Assembly: GCF_013761005.1 (NCBI RefSeq)
Contig: NZ_JACDUS010000010.1
Location: 1-64,000, forward strand
Origin: Desulfosalsimonas propionicica
GTDB taxonomy: Bacteria > Desulfobacterota > Desulfobacteria > Desulfobacterales > Desulfosalsimonadaceae
Length of the DNA stretch: 64,000 nucleotides
Direction: 5' to 3'
The notes beneath the pieces were generated by a model. It saw nothing but the letters and a program-made list of their open reading frames with translations. It searched no databases and was not told where the DNA came from. Positions 16,861-26,919 of this stretch are shown one piece after another; the stretch's first letter is position 1; every line of letters begins with the position of its first letter. A program made the translations under genes and the position numbers.

Positions 16861-18861
16861 ATGAATGACCGAGGGTCTGTCAAGGGAAAAACAACAGATG
16901 ATACTGCTTTGAAAACCATTGTCCAATCCGTTTGGATGAAAATCGTGCTGGTGGCGGCGGCCGCTGCCGTGTGCGGGGCCACAGTGGCCGCGGTGGTGGC
17001 GGCCAGAAGCGATCTGCCGGAAATCCGCGGCCTGGAGGATTTCTCCCCGTCTGCGGTTTCGCGCATCTACTCGGCCGACCAGGTGCTGCTGGCGGAAGTC
17101 TATGTCCGGAAACGCTCGCCCGTGCCTCTTGAGCAAGTTCCCGACGCTTTGGAAACAGCTCTTCTGACCACCGAAGACCGGCAGTTCCGGGATCACAGCG
17201 GCCTGGACATCAAGGGAATCCTGCGGGCCCTTGTCCATGACATCAAAACCGGCTCTTTGACCCAGGGGGCCAGCACCATTACCCAGCAACTGGCCAAAAC
17301 CCTTTTTCTCACCCCGGAAAAATCCCTTGAACGAAAGCTCAAGGAAGCTTTTCTGGCTCTCCAGCTCGAACGCCGATACACCAAGGATGAGATTCTGGAG
17401 CTGTATCTCAATCAGATCTATTACGGCAGCGGGGCATACGGGGTGGAAATGGCCGCCCGCACATATTTTGCCAAACCCGCATCCGAGCTGAACCTGGCCG
17501 AATGCGCCATGATCGCCGGGCTGCCCAAAGCACCGTCCACCTATTCCCCCCTGGTCAATCCGGATCTGGCAATCCAGCGGCGCAACCTGGTGCTTGCCAT
17601 GATGCACCACACCGGAAACATCTCAAAACAGGCGTTTCAAAAAGCGGCTGACACCCCCTATCAGCCGCCGGGGGAAAAAACCGCCGCCTCACAGCGCGCC
17701 TCTTATTTCGTGGACTACGTCAAACAGCAGCTCCGGGATACAATCGGTGCGGATCTGCTCTACAAGGGTGGAATCACTGTACAAACCACATTGTCCCATG
17801 AACTGCAGCAGGCCGCGGACCAGGCTGTTGCCGAGGGACTTTCATCCCTGTCATCGCGCATTGCCGAAAAAAAAGAAGAACGGGACCAGGTCCAGGGCGC
17901 CCTTGTGGCCATTGATGTACAAACCGGTGCAATCCGGGCCATGACCGGCGGCCGTGATTATCAAAAAACCCAGTTCAACCGCGCGGTTGCCGCCCGCAGG
18001 CAGCCGGGCTCGGCCTTTAAGCCCATCATTTACGCCTGCGCCCTGGAAAACGGCTATGACCAGGACAGCCTGCTGCTCGATGCGCCCATGGCGTTTTCCG
18101 CGCCAAAGGGGCGCCGGGACTGGCAGCCGGAAAATTTTTCCGGCGATTATGCCGGCGAAATTACCCTGAGAAAGGCAGTGACGGCCTCCAAAAACATCCC
18201 GGCTGTCCGGGTGCTCCAGGATATCGGGCCGGCTGCGGCCATTGACTTTGCGCGCAAAATGGGTATCGAGTCCCGGCTTTCACCGTATTTGTCCATGGCC
18301 CTGGGAAGCTTTGAACTCAATCTGCTGGAGCTGACATCCGCATACACGGTTTTCCCCAATCAAGGCCGTTTTGTGGAACCCGGCGGAATTGCCCGCATCA
18401 TCGGCCCTGACAACCGGATTATCTGGGAATCAGAGCCCCGCAAACACCTGGCCATGTCCCGCACCAGTGCAGCCATCATGACTGATGTGCTAAAGGGCGT
18501 CATCCGGGAAGGCTCCGGACGCGGGGCCAGGGATCTGGGCCGGGAACTTGCCGGAAAAACCGGCACCACCAACCAGTACCGCGACGCCCTGTTTGTTGGA
18601 TTTTCTCCGGGCCTGGCAGCCGGGGTATGGGTGGGAAGAGACGATTATGCCCCATTGGGCCCTTATGAAACCGGCGCCCGGGCGGCCCTGCCCATATGGA
18701 AACAATTCATGGAAAAGGCGATAAAAACCCAGCCTTTGCAGTATTTTGATTTTCCCGATGCGCTTGAGCAGGTGCGCATGGATCCGGTTACGGGAAAACG
18801 GGTGTCCGGAAACCGCGGCGTGTCCGCAAGGATCAGAAAAAACCCGGACGGCGGCCGATAG
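16861..18861 (+). CDS. Penicillin-binding protein 1A, bifunctional class A
   Basis: This enzyme polymerises and cross-links peptidoglycan at the inner membrane. The 666-aa product has one N-terminal TM helix (~27-48), a GT51 glycosyltransferase domain with catalytic Glu105 in LLTTEDRQF and QGASTITQQLAKTLFL, then a transpeptidase domain with Ser384-x-x-Lys387 in QPGSAFKPI, an SxN-type TASKNIPA motif, and AGKTGTTNQYRDALFVGF. It lacks the OB/ODD insertion of longer PBP1A. The first ATG at 16861, just upstream of the divergently transcribed tRNA, lacks a ribosome site; a start at Met26 is possible but would clip the region before the TM helix. Confidence 0.9.
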   Translation: MNDRGSVKGKTTDDTALKTIVQSVWMKIVLVAAAAAVCGATVAAVVAARSDLPEIRGLEDFSPSAVSRIYSADQVLLAEVYVRKRSPVPLEQVPDALETALLTTEDRQFRDHSGLDIKGILRALVHDIKTGSLTQGASTITQQLAKTLFLTPEKSLERKLKEAFLALQLERRYTKDEILELYLNQIYYGSGAYGVEMAARTYFAKPASELNLAECAMIAGLPKAPSTYSPLVNPDLAIQRRNLVLAMMHHTGNISKQAFQKAADTPYQPPGEKTAASQRASYFVDYVKQQLRDTIGADLLYKGGITVQTTLSHELQQAADQAVAEGLSSLSSRIAEKKEERDQVQGALVAIDVQTGAIRAMTGGRDYQKTQFNRAVAARRQPGSAFKPIIYACALENGYDQDSLLLDAPMAFSAPKGRRDWQPENFSGDYAGEITLRKAVTASKNIPAVRVLQDIGPAAAIDFARKMGIESRLSPYLSMALGSFELNLLELTSAYTVFPNQGRFVEPGGIARIIGPDNRIIWESEPRKHLAMSRTSAAIMTDVLKGVIREGSGRGARDLGRELAGKTGTTNQYRDALFVGFSPGLAAGVWVGRDDYAPLGPYETGARAALPIWKQFMEKAIKTQPLQYFDFPDALEQVRMDPVTGKRVSGNRGVSARIRKNPDGGR

Positions 18862-18934
18862 CAAAAAGGAAGCCAGGCCGGGGGCAGTGATAAAAACACT
18901 TGATTTGCCTTTGCGCAACCGCTAAACAGGGCCT

Positions 18935-19393
18935 ATGATTCGCAAAGCCACCATCGAAGACATCAAGCCCATTCACGCCCTGCTAAAGTACTACGGCGCA
19001 AAGGGGGACCTGCTGGCCCGTCCCTTGAGCCGCCTGTATGACCACCTGCGGGATTTCAACGTGTATGAGGATGAGAAGACCGGGCAAATTGTGGGATGCT
19101 GCGCCCTGCAGTTCTGCTGGGAGGACCTGGCTGAAATCCGCTCCCTGGCCGTGACAGAACCCTACATGGGCAAAGATATCGGCACCCGGCTTCTGGAAAC
19201 CGCCTTTGCAGAGGCGCGGGAATACAAAATCAAAAAACTTTTCACCCTCACCTATCGACCTGATTTTTTTAAGAAATTCGGATTTATCGTCATTGACAAG
19301 ACAGAGCTGCCCATCAAGATATGGGCCGACTGTATCCATTGCGTGAAGTTTCCGGACTGCGACGAAACCGCCATGCTCAAGCAGATTGCGTAA
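18935..19393 (+). CDS. GNAT N-acetyltransferase, short ArgA-like
   Basis: The 152-aa GNAT protein begins MIRKATIEDIKPIHALL and has the acetyl-CoA loop in IRSLAVTEPYMGKDIGTRLLE (residues ~70-90) and the late motif YRPDFFKKFGFIVIDKTELP followed by IWADCIHCVKFPDCDE. This pattern, including the KIWADC..C segment, is that of the short stand-alone N-acetylglutamate synthases found in delta-proteobacteria and fused to ArgH elsewhere. If so, it makes N-acetylglutamate for arginine synthesis. No other arg gene is adjacent. It lies 73 bases after the PBP gene and converges on the next gene. Confidence 0.75.
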   Translation: MIRKATIEDIKPIHALLKYYGAKGDLLARPLSRLYDHLRDFNVYEDEKTGQIVGCCALQFCWEDLAEIRSLAVTEPYMGKDIGTRLLETAFAEAREYKIKKLFTLTYRPDFFKKFGFIVIDKTELPIKIWADCIHCVKFPDCDETAMLKQIA

Positions 19394-19399
19394 GGCGCC

Positions 19400-20461
19400 T
19401 CAGGTATAGATCAGGTTGACCCGCAGGGGCGGATGCTCCCAGATGCCGGGCAGGGGCAGCAGGTGCTGGTACTTGACGGTTATCCAGAAAAGCTCAGGCT
19501 TGATTTCCCGGAGCTTGCCGTCTTCCGGAGGCATGGCTGGCGCGGTATGACCGTAAGTGACCCGGAACAGAAAAATCCCGCCCCTGCCGTTTTGATCCAG
19601 CATGTAAAAACGCTTCAGCTCCCGCACCGGCATGTTGTTGCGGTCTGCCACCTGCTCCATTTCTCCGGTGGTCAGCCGCATGAGTACCATCCGCGACACC
19701 CCCTGTTCGCAATAGCGGTACAGGGAGCGCGACTCGCTGCTGGAAACATACACCGTTGAAATAAAAGGCAGACGCCGCAGGTACTGGGCCGCAACACTGG
19801 CCGCAGTACGCCTTCCCCCGATCATGTCGGGCAAAGCGTGATATTCAAAAAACTTTTTCTGCACGTCCTCGGCGTATTTCTCGCCCTTTTCATAAACGTC
19901 CTTGGAGATGTAGCGCAAATACCGGGCCAGGTCCTCTGCGGCCTCGGAAATGGGCCAGTCAATGCGCACGTGAAAATGGGAAAGGTAGTAGCGGTGCTTG
20001 GTTTTGGCATGGCTGGTGTCGCGCTGGATCAGCAGGGCATAATCCACCGGCAGGAGTTCTTTTAAGAAATGATAAAAATGCACAGAGTCCAGAAATTTCT
20101 GACTCCGGTCAAAATCCGGTCCCAGCGACAGGGTCTTGGAACGCAGAAGGTTTGTCTTGGTGGTTTTGTTGACATCAAAAAACCGGATATATTTCTTGTA
20201 GGCTTGGGGGATGGTGTCTTCGACAAATATCACCAGAAATGAATTGTGCAGGCTGAACTCGTCCTTGGGAATCCGGGCCCGGGGCTTGAGTTCTTTTCTT
20301 TCAACAAAGGGGTAGGCAACGTTGTTGTTTTTAAAATTTTCGTAAGATTCTTTCAGGGCATGGGCCATGATGAACTGATCGAGTTCATCGCGCAGCAGCT
20401 CGTAATAAGACCGCCGGAGCCGGTTTTCAAGGCTGAGTTCCTCCCGGGTGCGCCAATACAA
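19400..20461 (-). CDS. Hypothetical protein, 353 aa
   Basis: The start is a TTG at 20461 with AAAAGGAG about eight bases upstream. The product is soluble, rich in aromatic and charged residues, without signal peptide or TM helix. Visible features are a basic N-terminus (TREELSLENRLRRSYYELLR), a KKYIRFFDVNKTTKTNLLRS segment, HFHVRIDWPISEAAEDLARY, and a C-terminal FRVTYGH. No family or catalytic motif is recognised. It is downstream of pgk on the same strand (185 bases). The good ribosome site and coding composition argue that it is real. Confidence 0.75.
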   Translation of the reverse strand: MYWRTREELSLENRLRRSYYELLRDELDQFIMAHALKESYENFKNNNVAYPFVERKELKPRARIPKDEFSLHNSFLVIFVEDTIPQAYKKYIRFFDVNKTTKTNLLRSKTLSLGPDFDRSQKFLDSVHFYHFLKELLPVDYALLIQRDTSHAKTKHRYYLSHFHVRIDWPISEAAEDLARYLRYISKDVYEKGEKYAEDVQKKFFEYHALPDMIGGRRTAASVAAQYLRRLPFISTVYVSSSESRSLYRYCEQGVSRMVLMRLTTGEMEQVADRNNMPVRELKRFYMLDQNGRGGIFLFRVTYGHTAPAMPPEDGKLREIKPELFWITVKYQHLLPLPGIWEHPPLRVNLIYT

Positions 20462-20646
20462 GAATCTGATCTCCTTTTATAAAACAAATGGAAGTGGCAG
20501 GCAAAAACACAAATTTCAGTTTAACTGTTTTCCCCAAAATTGTCAAGCAATTATCATGCCTACCGATCTTTTGCAGCCGGTTTTCGGTCAGGTGTCCCAA
20601 GTGGCGCACCGGTTTTGGCAAAGATCCAAAGTCGCGGGCCGCACCT

Positions 20647-21840
20647 TTATTCATGGATTTCCAACCCGCCCAGGGCCTGGACACCCGGCAGGGGCTTTCC
20701 TTCCAGCAGACGCAAAAATGCACCGCCGCCGGTGGAAATGTAGGAAATCCGATCGGTTTGGCCTGTGGAATGAATGGCCACGTCCGTATCCCCGCCGCCC
20801 ACGATGGAAAGGGCATAGGAATCGGCCACGCTGTAAACCATGGAAATGGTGCCCCGGCTGAAGGCGTCGATTTCAAACATGCCCATGGGACCGTTCCACA
20901 CAATTGTCTTGGCGTTATACAGGGCCTCGTCAAACAGCCGGGATGTTGCCGGCCCGATATCCAGAGCCATCCAGTTTTCCGGAATCTCCTGGATGGGAAC
21001 GATCTTGGTCTCCACATTGGGCCCGGGCTCCGGGGCCACAACCGCATCCACGGGCAGATAGAACTTTACGCCCTCACGAAGGGCCCGCTGGCGAAGCGCG
21101 CCCGCGGCCTCCACCAGGTCTTCTTCCACCTTTGAACGGCCCACGGCAAAACCCATGCTTTTGAGAAACGAATTGGCCATGGCCCCGCCGATGATAAACT
21201 TGTTGACCCGCGGCAGCATGTTTTCCAGGGCCCCGAACTTCGAAGACACCTTGGCACCCCCGATGATAGCCACAAACGGACGCCGGGGTTTTTCCATGGC
21301 ATCCTTGAAATACTTGAGTTCCTTTAGCAGCAGAAACCCGGCCGCAGTCTCGGGAAAATGGCTTACAATGGCTTCCACTGACGCGTGGGCCCGGTGGCAT
21401 ACCGCAAAAGCGTCATTGATATAGACATCGCCCAGGGCGGCCAACTGCCGGGCAAAGTCCGGATCATTGGCCTCTTCTCCCGGATAAAACCGCAAATTTT
21501 CCAGCAGTATCACCTGGCCGTCTTCCAGGCCGTTGACCTGTTTTTCCACATCATCGCCGATGGAGTCTTCGGCCATGACCACTTCCTGCTCCAGAAGCCG
21601 GCCCAGGCGCTTGGCCACCGGCGCCAGGCTCAGCTTGTCCACGGCTTTTCCCTTGGGCCGGCCCATGTGGCTCATGATCACCAGCCGGCCCTGGTGATCC
21701 AGGATATACTGCAACGTGGGAAGCACTGCCTTGATCCGGGTGTCATCGGTGATGTTTTGATGCTCATCTAAGGGGACATTGAAATCCACCCGCACCAGTA
21801 CGCGTTTGCCCTGAAGATCCAGTTCCTTGATGGAATACAT
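20647..21840 (-). CDS. pgk: Phosphoglycerate kinase
   Basis: This glycolytic kinase interconverts 1,3-bisphosphoglycerate and 3-phosphoglycerate with ADP/ATP. The 397-aa product is normal in length and has [65 protein letters not shown] (as [11 protein letters not shown]) and [29 protein letters not shown] near the end. The late [17 protein letters not shown] block closes the nucleotide site. The ribosome site GGAGG precedes the ATG. It lies 25 bases after a 92-aa gene in the gyrA-gpsA-radC block. Confidence 0.96.
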   Translation of the reverse strand: MYSIKELDLQGKRVLVRVDFNVPLDEHQNITDDTRIKAVLPTLQYILDHQGRLVIMSHMGRPKGKAVDKLSLAPVAKRLGRLLEQEVVMAEDSIGDDVEKQVNGLEDGQVILLENLRFYPGEEANDPDFARQLAALGDVYINDAFAVCHRAHASVEAIVSHFPETAAGFLLLKELKYFKDAMEKPRRPFVAIIGGAKVSSKFGALENMLPRVNKFIIGGAMANSFLKSMGFAVGRSKVEEDLVEAAGALRQRALREGVKFYLPVDAVVAPEPGPNVETKIVPIQEIPENWMALDIGPATSRLFDEALYNAKTIVWNGPMGMFEIDAFSRGTISMVYSVADSYALSIVGGGDTDVAIHSTGQTDRISYISTGGGAFLRLLEGKPLPGVQALGGLEIHE

Positions 21841-21865
21841 GGGTATCTCCCTCCTTGCACGGTTT

Positions 21866-22144
21866 TCAGGGCGTTTTACCGCCCTGGTCCTTTTTCTGCC
21901 GATGAATGGATTTTTTCCGGGCCCAGCGCTGAAAAAAGCCGATCCTGCGGGCCTGCCAGGCCCGGTCGATTTTTTCCTCAGCCACCTGAAGGCCGCCGTC
22001 TTCTGAAACAGCCGTTTTCAGGCATTCGGTTTTGTGCACGCAGACCATGCATTCTTCCGGGCTGTGGCGCAGTCCGTCTTCACCAACCGGAAACACCTGC
22101 CCGAGAATGCCGAAACACTGCGGCTGATGCGGAGAATCATTCAT
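21866..22144 (-). CDS. Small hypothetical protein with Cys pairs
   Basis: The 92-aa product overlaps the radC stop by four bases (ATGA), which supports real translation. It shows [20 protein letters not shown] followed by [14 protein letters not shown], a C-x2-C-x5-C cluster that could bind metal, and a very basic C-terminus with [15 protein letters not shown]. No known family is recognised. The gene sits between radC and pgk. Confidence 0.65.
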   Translation of the reverse strand: MNDSPHQPQCFGILGQVFPVGEDGLRHSPEECMVCVHKTECLKTAVSEDGGLQVAEEKIDRAWQARRIGFFQRWARKKSIHRQKKDQGGKTP

Positions 22145-22878
22145 GGATTTGCCGTAAACCTGGCCAGCTCCTGTTCATACTGCCGGCACATGCTGGCGAT
22201 GTGGCCGGCGTCGGCAAAACTGTAATACCGGCGGTCGCCGATAATCAAATGCTCATGGACCGTAATATTCATGCTCAGACAGGCAAAAATCAGCCTGCGG
22301 GTAATGGCCATGTCGGCTGACGAGGGCTCCGGGTCCCCGGAAGGGTGATTGTGGGCAAAAATCACGGATGCGGCCCGGTATTCCAGGGCCCGTTTCACAA
22401 CTTCCCGGGGATAGACGGCGCCTGCGGTCAGGGTGCCTTCAAACAGAATTTCCGTGGCCTGCACCCGGTTTTTGGCATCCAGAAACAGTACTTTGAAACA
22501 CTCCCGACCCCTTCCGGCCATGCTCTGGTACAGGTAATCAAACAGCGCGGACGCGTTGCTCACCGGGTCGGTGTTGTTGATCTTTTTCTCCAGGTAGCGC
22601 TCGGCCACGGCCGGCACCAGCTTGATGCCAAAGACATTTTTGGGTCCGATGCCCTTGATTTCGCACAAGGCCTCCACTGGCGCATCCAGAACCCCGGCCA
22701 GGGTCTCAAAACGCTTTATTGCGGCTTTGGCGGCATCCTTGCAGTCTTTCTGCGGGGTTGCCAGCGTCAGCAGCAGCTCCACCACTTCGTAGTCATGGAA
22801 TCCCGGCAATCCGGCGTCCAGGAATTTTTCCCGCAAACGCCGGCGGTGACCTTCACCTTTGTGCGAATCGCGCGCCAT
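22141..22878 (-). CDS. radC: RadC family JAB/MPN protein
   Basis: RadC-family proteins carry a JAMM metalloprotease-like domain. The historical link to DNA repair is not established, so only the family name is given. The 245-aa product has an N-terminal helix-hairpin-helix region (LCEIKGIGPKNVFGIKL, residues ~70-90) and the metal motif HNHPSGDPEPSSAD around residue 175, intact for zinc binding, preceded by YPREVVKRALEYRAASVIFA. Length is normal. It lies 41 bases after gpsA on the same strand. Confidence 0.93.
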   Translation of the reverse strand: MARDSHKGEGHRRRLREKFLDAGLPGFHDYEVVELLLTLATPQKDCKDAAKAAIKRFETLAGVLDAPVEALCEIKGIGPKNVFGIKLVPAVAERYLEKKINNTDPVSNASALFDYLYQSMAGRGRECFKVLFLDAKNRVQATEILFEGTLTAGAVYPREVVKRALEYRAASVIFAHNHPSGDPEPSSADMAITRRLIFACLSMNITVHEHLIIGDRRYYSFADAGHIASMCRQYEQELARFTANP

Positions 22879-22919
22879 CTGCCTTTACTTGAAATGAAAC
22901 GGCAACGGTTTTCAAAAAT

Positions 22920-23945
22920 TTACTCTACGTCCTCGAGTTCTGACTTCAGAGTCCGGGTCATTAGCTGGTATACCGCCTCACCGGGTTTTAACGACTCGTA
23001 GAGTACCTGGTAGACCGAATGGGCAATGGGCATTTCCACGTTGATTTTATTCGACAGGTTATAGACAGACCTGGCGGTGCGCACCCCTTCGGCCACCATG
23101 GACATGCTGGATAAAATCTCATCCAGGCTCTTTCCCTGCCCGATCATCTTGCCCACTGTGTGGTTTCGGCTCAAAGCACCGGTGCATGTCAGCACCAGGT
23201 CGCCAACCCCGCTTAAGCCCGCAAACGTGTGCGCATTGGCCCCGAGCTTGAGCCCCAGCCGCCGGATTTCGGTCAATCCGCGGGTGATCAGGGCCGCCCG
23301 GCTGTTTAACCCCAGCTCCAGGCCGTCAACAATGCCAGAGGCAATGGCGATGACGTTTTTGACCGCCCCGCCCAGCTGCACGCCCATGACATCGGTATTG
23401 GTGTATACCCGAAAAAACGGGGTGGAAAAAACCTGCTGGAGAAACGCCGCCACCTCCGGATCCGGGGCGGCCGCGGCCACCACCGTGGGCAGGCCCCGGG
23501 CCACTTCCGCGGCAAAACTGGGCCCGGAAACAACAGCCACCCGATCCTTGTGTTCCGGCAGCACTTCAGCCAGTACCCCGGTCATGGTCAGATGCGTCTT
23601 GTTCTCGATGCCCTTGGCCGCTGAAACCAGCACCGTGTCCGCAGCCAGGCTTTGAGCCGCCCGGGCAGCCACCTCCCGCATCACGTGGGAGGGCACCACA
23701 AAAACCACCAGGTCTTTGCCGCCGGTCACGCTGTCCAGGTCATTGGAAACCCGGATATTTTCCGATAACCTGACCCCGGGCAAAAATAAATCGTTTTCCC
23801 GTTTTTCTGTAATACTGGCGCAGACCTCGGGCTCCCAGGCCCACAGGTCGAGTTTGTAGCCCTTTTCCCCGAGCATTCCCGCAATGGCCGTGCCCCAGCT
23901 TCCGGCACCCACAATTCCGATTTTCACATTTTCCGCGTCATTCAT
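22920..23945 (-). CDS. gpsA: Glycerol-3-phosphate dehydrogenase [NAD(P)+]
   Basis: GpsA reduces dihydroxyacetone phosphate to sn-glycerol-3-phosphate for phospholipid synthesis. The 341-aa product begins with the nucleotide motif IGIVGAGSWGTAIA (residues 9-22). It has SAAKGIENKTHLTM, VSGPSFAAEVARGLPT, the catalytic-lysine region QLGGAVKNVIAIASGIVDGL, and LSGVGDLVLTCTGALSRN near residue 245. Length is normal. It is 38 bases after gyrA, so probably in the same transcript. Confidence 0.95.
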   Translation of the reverse strand: MNDAENVKIGIVGAGSWGTAIAGMLGEKGYKLDLWAWEPEVCASITEKRENDLFLPGVRLSENIRVSNDLDSVTGGKDLVVFVVPSHVMREVAARAAQSLAADTVLVSAAKGIENKTHLTMTGVLAEVLPEHKDRVAVVSGPSFAAEVARGLPTVVAAAAPDPEVAAFLQQVFSTPFFRVYTNTDVMGVQLGGAVKNVIAIASGIVDGLELGLNSRAALITRGLTEIRRLGLKLGANAHTFAGLSGVGDLVLTCTGALSRNHTVGKMIGQGKSLDEILSSMSMVAEGVRTARSVYNLSNKINVEMPIAHSVYQVLYESLKPGEAVYQLMTRTLKSELEDVE

Positions 23946-23983
23946 TCTATAATATAAGCCTCCTCCGGGGCTTTGTCATCTGT

Positions 23984-26464
23984 TTACCCTTCATCTGTAT
24001 CGTCGCCTGCCTCATCATCCGCAATGACTTCCGCATCCTCCTGCTCAGCCAGCCGCGCGGCACTTACCAGTCGTTCGCTTGCTTCAATGTCGATGAGCTT
24101 GACTCCCTGGGTGTTGCGACTGATCACTGATATATCGCCAATGGCCAGGCGGATGATCTTTCCGGCATCTGTGACCAGCATGATCTCGTCTTCGTCTGAG
24201 ACCACCAGGATGGTCACCACCCGGCCGTTTCTCTCGTTGGTTTTGATGGTGATCACGCCCTTGCCGCCCCGTTTCTGCACCGGGTACTCGTCAATGGAGG
24301 TGCGCTTGCCGTAACCGTTTTCGGTTGCCGTCAGAAGGGTCTGGCCGTAAGTGAGCACTTCCATGCCAACCAGCCGGTCGCCGCTGACAAGACGCATTCC
24401 CCGCACTCCCCGGGAAATGCGTCCCGAAGCCCGGATGTCGGTTTCCGGAAACCGGATCGACTTGCCAAACAGGGTGCACAAAAATACCTGACGGGTGCCG
24501 TCGGTTAACCGGGCAGCCATGAGTTCGTCGCCCTCAGGCAGGTTAATGGCGATGATGCCCCCGGCCCGGGGCCTGGAAAACGCCATGATATCGGTCTTTT
24601 TCACCACACCCTGACGGGTGGCCATGAGCACGTAATTGCCGGGGGAAAATTCAGGCACGGCAAGCACCGTGGTCAAGCGCTCATCGGCGGCAAAATTGAG
24701 CAGATTGACAATGGCCTTGCCCTTGCTGGTACGCCCGCCCTGGGGAATGTCATAAACCTTGCACCAGTAAACCCGGCCCTGGTTGGTAAAAAACATAAAC
24801 GTGTGATGGGTGGAGGCCACAAACAGGTGCGAAACCAGATCCTCTTCCTTGGTGCCCATGCCGGTCTTACCCTTGCCGCCCCGGTGCTGCTTGCGGTATA
24901 GGGTGATGGGATTGCGCTTGATATAGCCGGCCGTGGTGATGGTCACCACCATCTCTTCCTGTACGATCATGTCCTCTAAGGTGATCTCCCGGGTTTCGGA
25001 CACGATCTTTGTCAACCGCTTATCCCCGAATGTCTGCTGGATTTCCGTAAGCTCATCCTTGATCAGCTGCAGCACCAGTCGTTCGCTGGACAGGATCTCC
25101 TTGTATCTGGAAATGGCCTGGAGAATTTCCACGTGCTCCTGCTTGATCTTGTCGCGTTCAAGTCCGGTCAGGCGCTGCAGACGCATATCCAGGATTGCCT
25201 GGGACTGGGCGTCAGACAGGGAAAAACGCTCCATGAGCTGGGCTTTGGCCTCCGCAGGCGATGCCGCGGCCCGGATCAGGGCCACGACCTCGTCGATGTT
25301 GTCCAGGGCAATGATCAGCCCCTCCAGAATATGGGCCCGGGCCTCTGCCTTTTTCAGATCATAGCGGGTCCGGCGGATGATGATTTCCTTACGGTGGACG
25401 ATGAAATGCTCAAGCATTTCCTTGAGATTCATCAGTTCGGGCCGCCGGTTGACCACAGCCAGGAAAATGATGCCGAAGTTGCTCTCCAGTGGGGTGTGTT
25501 TATAGAGCAGGTTTAGCACCACTTCGGCCACCTGATCTTTTTTAAGGGCAATGGCCACCCGGATGCCCTCCTTGTCGGACTCGTCCCGGATATAGCGAAC
25601 CCCCTCGATCTGGCGATCCTTTACCAGATGCACCATTTTCTCGATCAAAGTCGCCTTGTTGACCTGGTAAGGCAGTTCCTTGACAATGATAATGTCGCTG
25701 TTGTTTTTCTTGTCCCGTTCAATATCGATGCGCGCCCGGATGCGCAGTTTGCCCCGGCCGGTCTGGTAGGCCTGCCGGATGCCTTCGGTGCCGTAGATGA
25801 TGCCGCCGGTGGGAAAATCCGGGCCTGGCAGATACTCGATGAGTTCGTTGACACTCAGCTCGCTGTTGTCAATCAGCGCCTTGATGGCCTCTGCCAGTTC
25901 GTTTAGATTGTGGGGCGGAATATTGGTAGCCATGCCCACGGCAATGCCCGATGAACCGTTTAACAGCAAAGACGGAACCTTGGCGGGCAGCACCATGGGT
26001 TCGTTTAGTGTTTCATCATAGTTGAGCTGCCAGTCCACCGTCTCCTTGTCAATGTCTTCGAGCATCTGGTGGGCCAGCCGGGTCATGCGCACTTCCGTAT
26101 AACGCATGGCCGCCGGGGGATCGCCGTCCACGGAGCCGAAGTTGCCCTGCCCGTCGACAAAGGGATAACGCAGGGTGAATTTCTGGGCCATGCGCACGGT
26201 AGCGTCATAAACCGCGGAATCGCCGTGGGGATGATACTTACCAATGACGTCACCCACAATACGGGCCGATTTCTTGTAGGGCTTGTTCCAGTCATTGCGC
26301 AGCTCGCGCATGGCAAACATAATGCGCCGGTGGACCGGTTTTAATCCATCGCGCACATCGGGCAGGGCCCTGCCGATGATCACGCTCATGGCATAATCGA
26401 GATAAGACTGCTTCATCTCGCTGTCGATGCTTATCCCATCGATGCGCTGCTGGATATCGCTCAT
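23984..26464 (-). CDS. gyrA: DNA gyrase subunit A
   Basis: GyrA is the cleavage-religation subunit of gyrase. The 826-aa product has the catalytic Tyr122 in [10 protein letters not shown] and quinolone-region residues Ser83 and Asp87 ([17 protein letters not shown]), both the sensitive type. The GyrA box in the C-terminal pinwheel is QKRGGKG, close to the canonical QRRGGKG, which identifies gyrase rather than topoisomerase IV. The C-terminus is acidic ([11 protein letters not shown]). The start has CAGGAG upstream. gyrB is not in the window; gyrA heads a minus-strand block with gpsA, radC and pgk. Confidence 0.96.
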   Translation of the reverse strand: MSDIQQRIDGISIDSEMKQSYLDYAMSVIIGRALPDVRDGLKPVHRRIMFAMRELRNDWNKPYKKSARIVGDVIGKYHPHGDSAVYDATVRMAQKFTLRYPFVDGQGNFGSVDGDPPAAMRYTEVRMTRLAHQMLEDIDKETVDWQLNYDETLNEPMVLPAKVPSLLLNGSSGIAVGMATNIPPHNLNELAEAIKALIDNSELSVNELIEYLPGPDFPTGGIIYGTEGIRQAYQTGRGKLRIRARIDIERDKKNNSDIIIVKELPYQVNKATLIEKMVHLVKDRQIEGVRYIRDESDKEGIRVAIALKKDQVAEVVLNLLYKHTPLESNFGIIFLAVVNRRPELMNLKEMLEHFIVHRKEIIIRRTRYDLKKAEARAHILEGLIIALDNIDEVVALIRAAASPAEAKAQLMERFSLSDAQSQAILDMRLQRLTGLERDKIKQEHVEILQAISRYKEILSSERLVLQLIKDELTEIQQTFGDKRLTKIVSETREITLEDMIVQEEMVVTITTAGYIKRNPITLYRKQHRGGKGKTGMGTKEEDLVSHLFVASTHHTFMFFTNQGRVYWCKVYDIPQGGRTSKGKAIVNLLNFAADERLTTVLAVPEFSPGNYVLMATRQGVVKKTDIMAFSRPRAGGIIAINLPEGDELMAARLTDGTRQVFLCTLFGKSIRFPETDIRASGRISRGVRGMRLVSGDRLVGMEVLTYGQTLLTATENGYGKRTSIDEYPVQKRGGKGVITIKTNERNGRVVTILVVSDEDEIMLVTDAGKIIRLAIGDISVISRNTQGVKLIDIEASERLVSAARLAEQEDAEVIADDEAGDDTDEG

Positions 26465-26649
26465 TTCAACTCCTGGTCAGGGCCGGCCGAAATCCGCACC
26501 AATCCTGATCTTGCCAATGGCAGAGGACTTGGCTGGATTTGGCAGGCACCGTGTTTACAAAAAAACAAAAAGACTTTTTTGAATGATGATTTTTGATGGT
26601 ACCGTAAAAAATCTGATTATTTCAGATGTGTCGTGCTGTTGCAGGCGGC

Positions 26650-26695
26650 AAAAAAATCACTGCAAAAATACCCGGATGCGGCATTTTTGCAGTGA
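26650..26695 (-). terminator. Rho-independent terminator
   Basis: TCACTGCAAAAAT (26657-26669) and ATTTTTGCAGTGA (26683-26695) form a perfect 13-base stem. On the minus strand it is followed by a T-run at 26656-26650. It ends the thiolase and small membrane protein transcript. Confidence 0.85.
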
Positions 26696-26707
26696 CCGGC
26701 AAAAGCA

Positions 26708-26878
26708 TCACAATTTGCTGACAAACCCGAGGGCGGCCAGCAGCAGCACCACCTCAAAGACATACATGGCCGGAAAGCTCTGGGCAAAATAATAAACAAT
26801 GCCGCCGCCGATAATCACAGGCACCCCGAAAATGACAAGTGTTCCGATTTTTCTGCTGATCGATTCAATGGTCGTCAT
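26708..26878 (-). CDS. 56-aa small membrane protein
   Basis: The ATG at 26878 has CAGGAG eight bases upstream. The peptide begins MTTIESISRKIGTLVIF and has two hydrophobic helices (about residues 12-31 and 39-54) ending GFVSKL. It is 41 bases after the thiolase stop, and the terminator follows 12 bases after its own stop codon, so it is very likely the second gene of that operon. Its function is unknown; the placement suggests a link with thiolase expression only. Confidence 0.7.
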   Translation of the reverse strand: MTTIESISRKIGTLVIFGVPVIIGGGIVYYFAQSFPAMYVFEVVLLLAALGFVSKL

Positions 26879-26919
26879 GGATCCACTCCTGTGGCCTTTG
26901 TGGGAATATGCTGTTTTGC

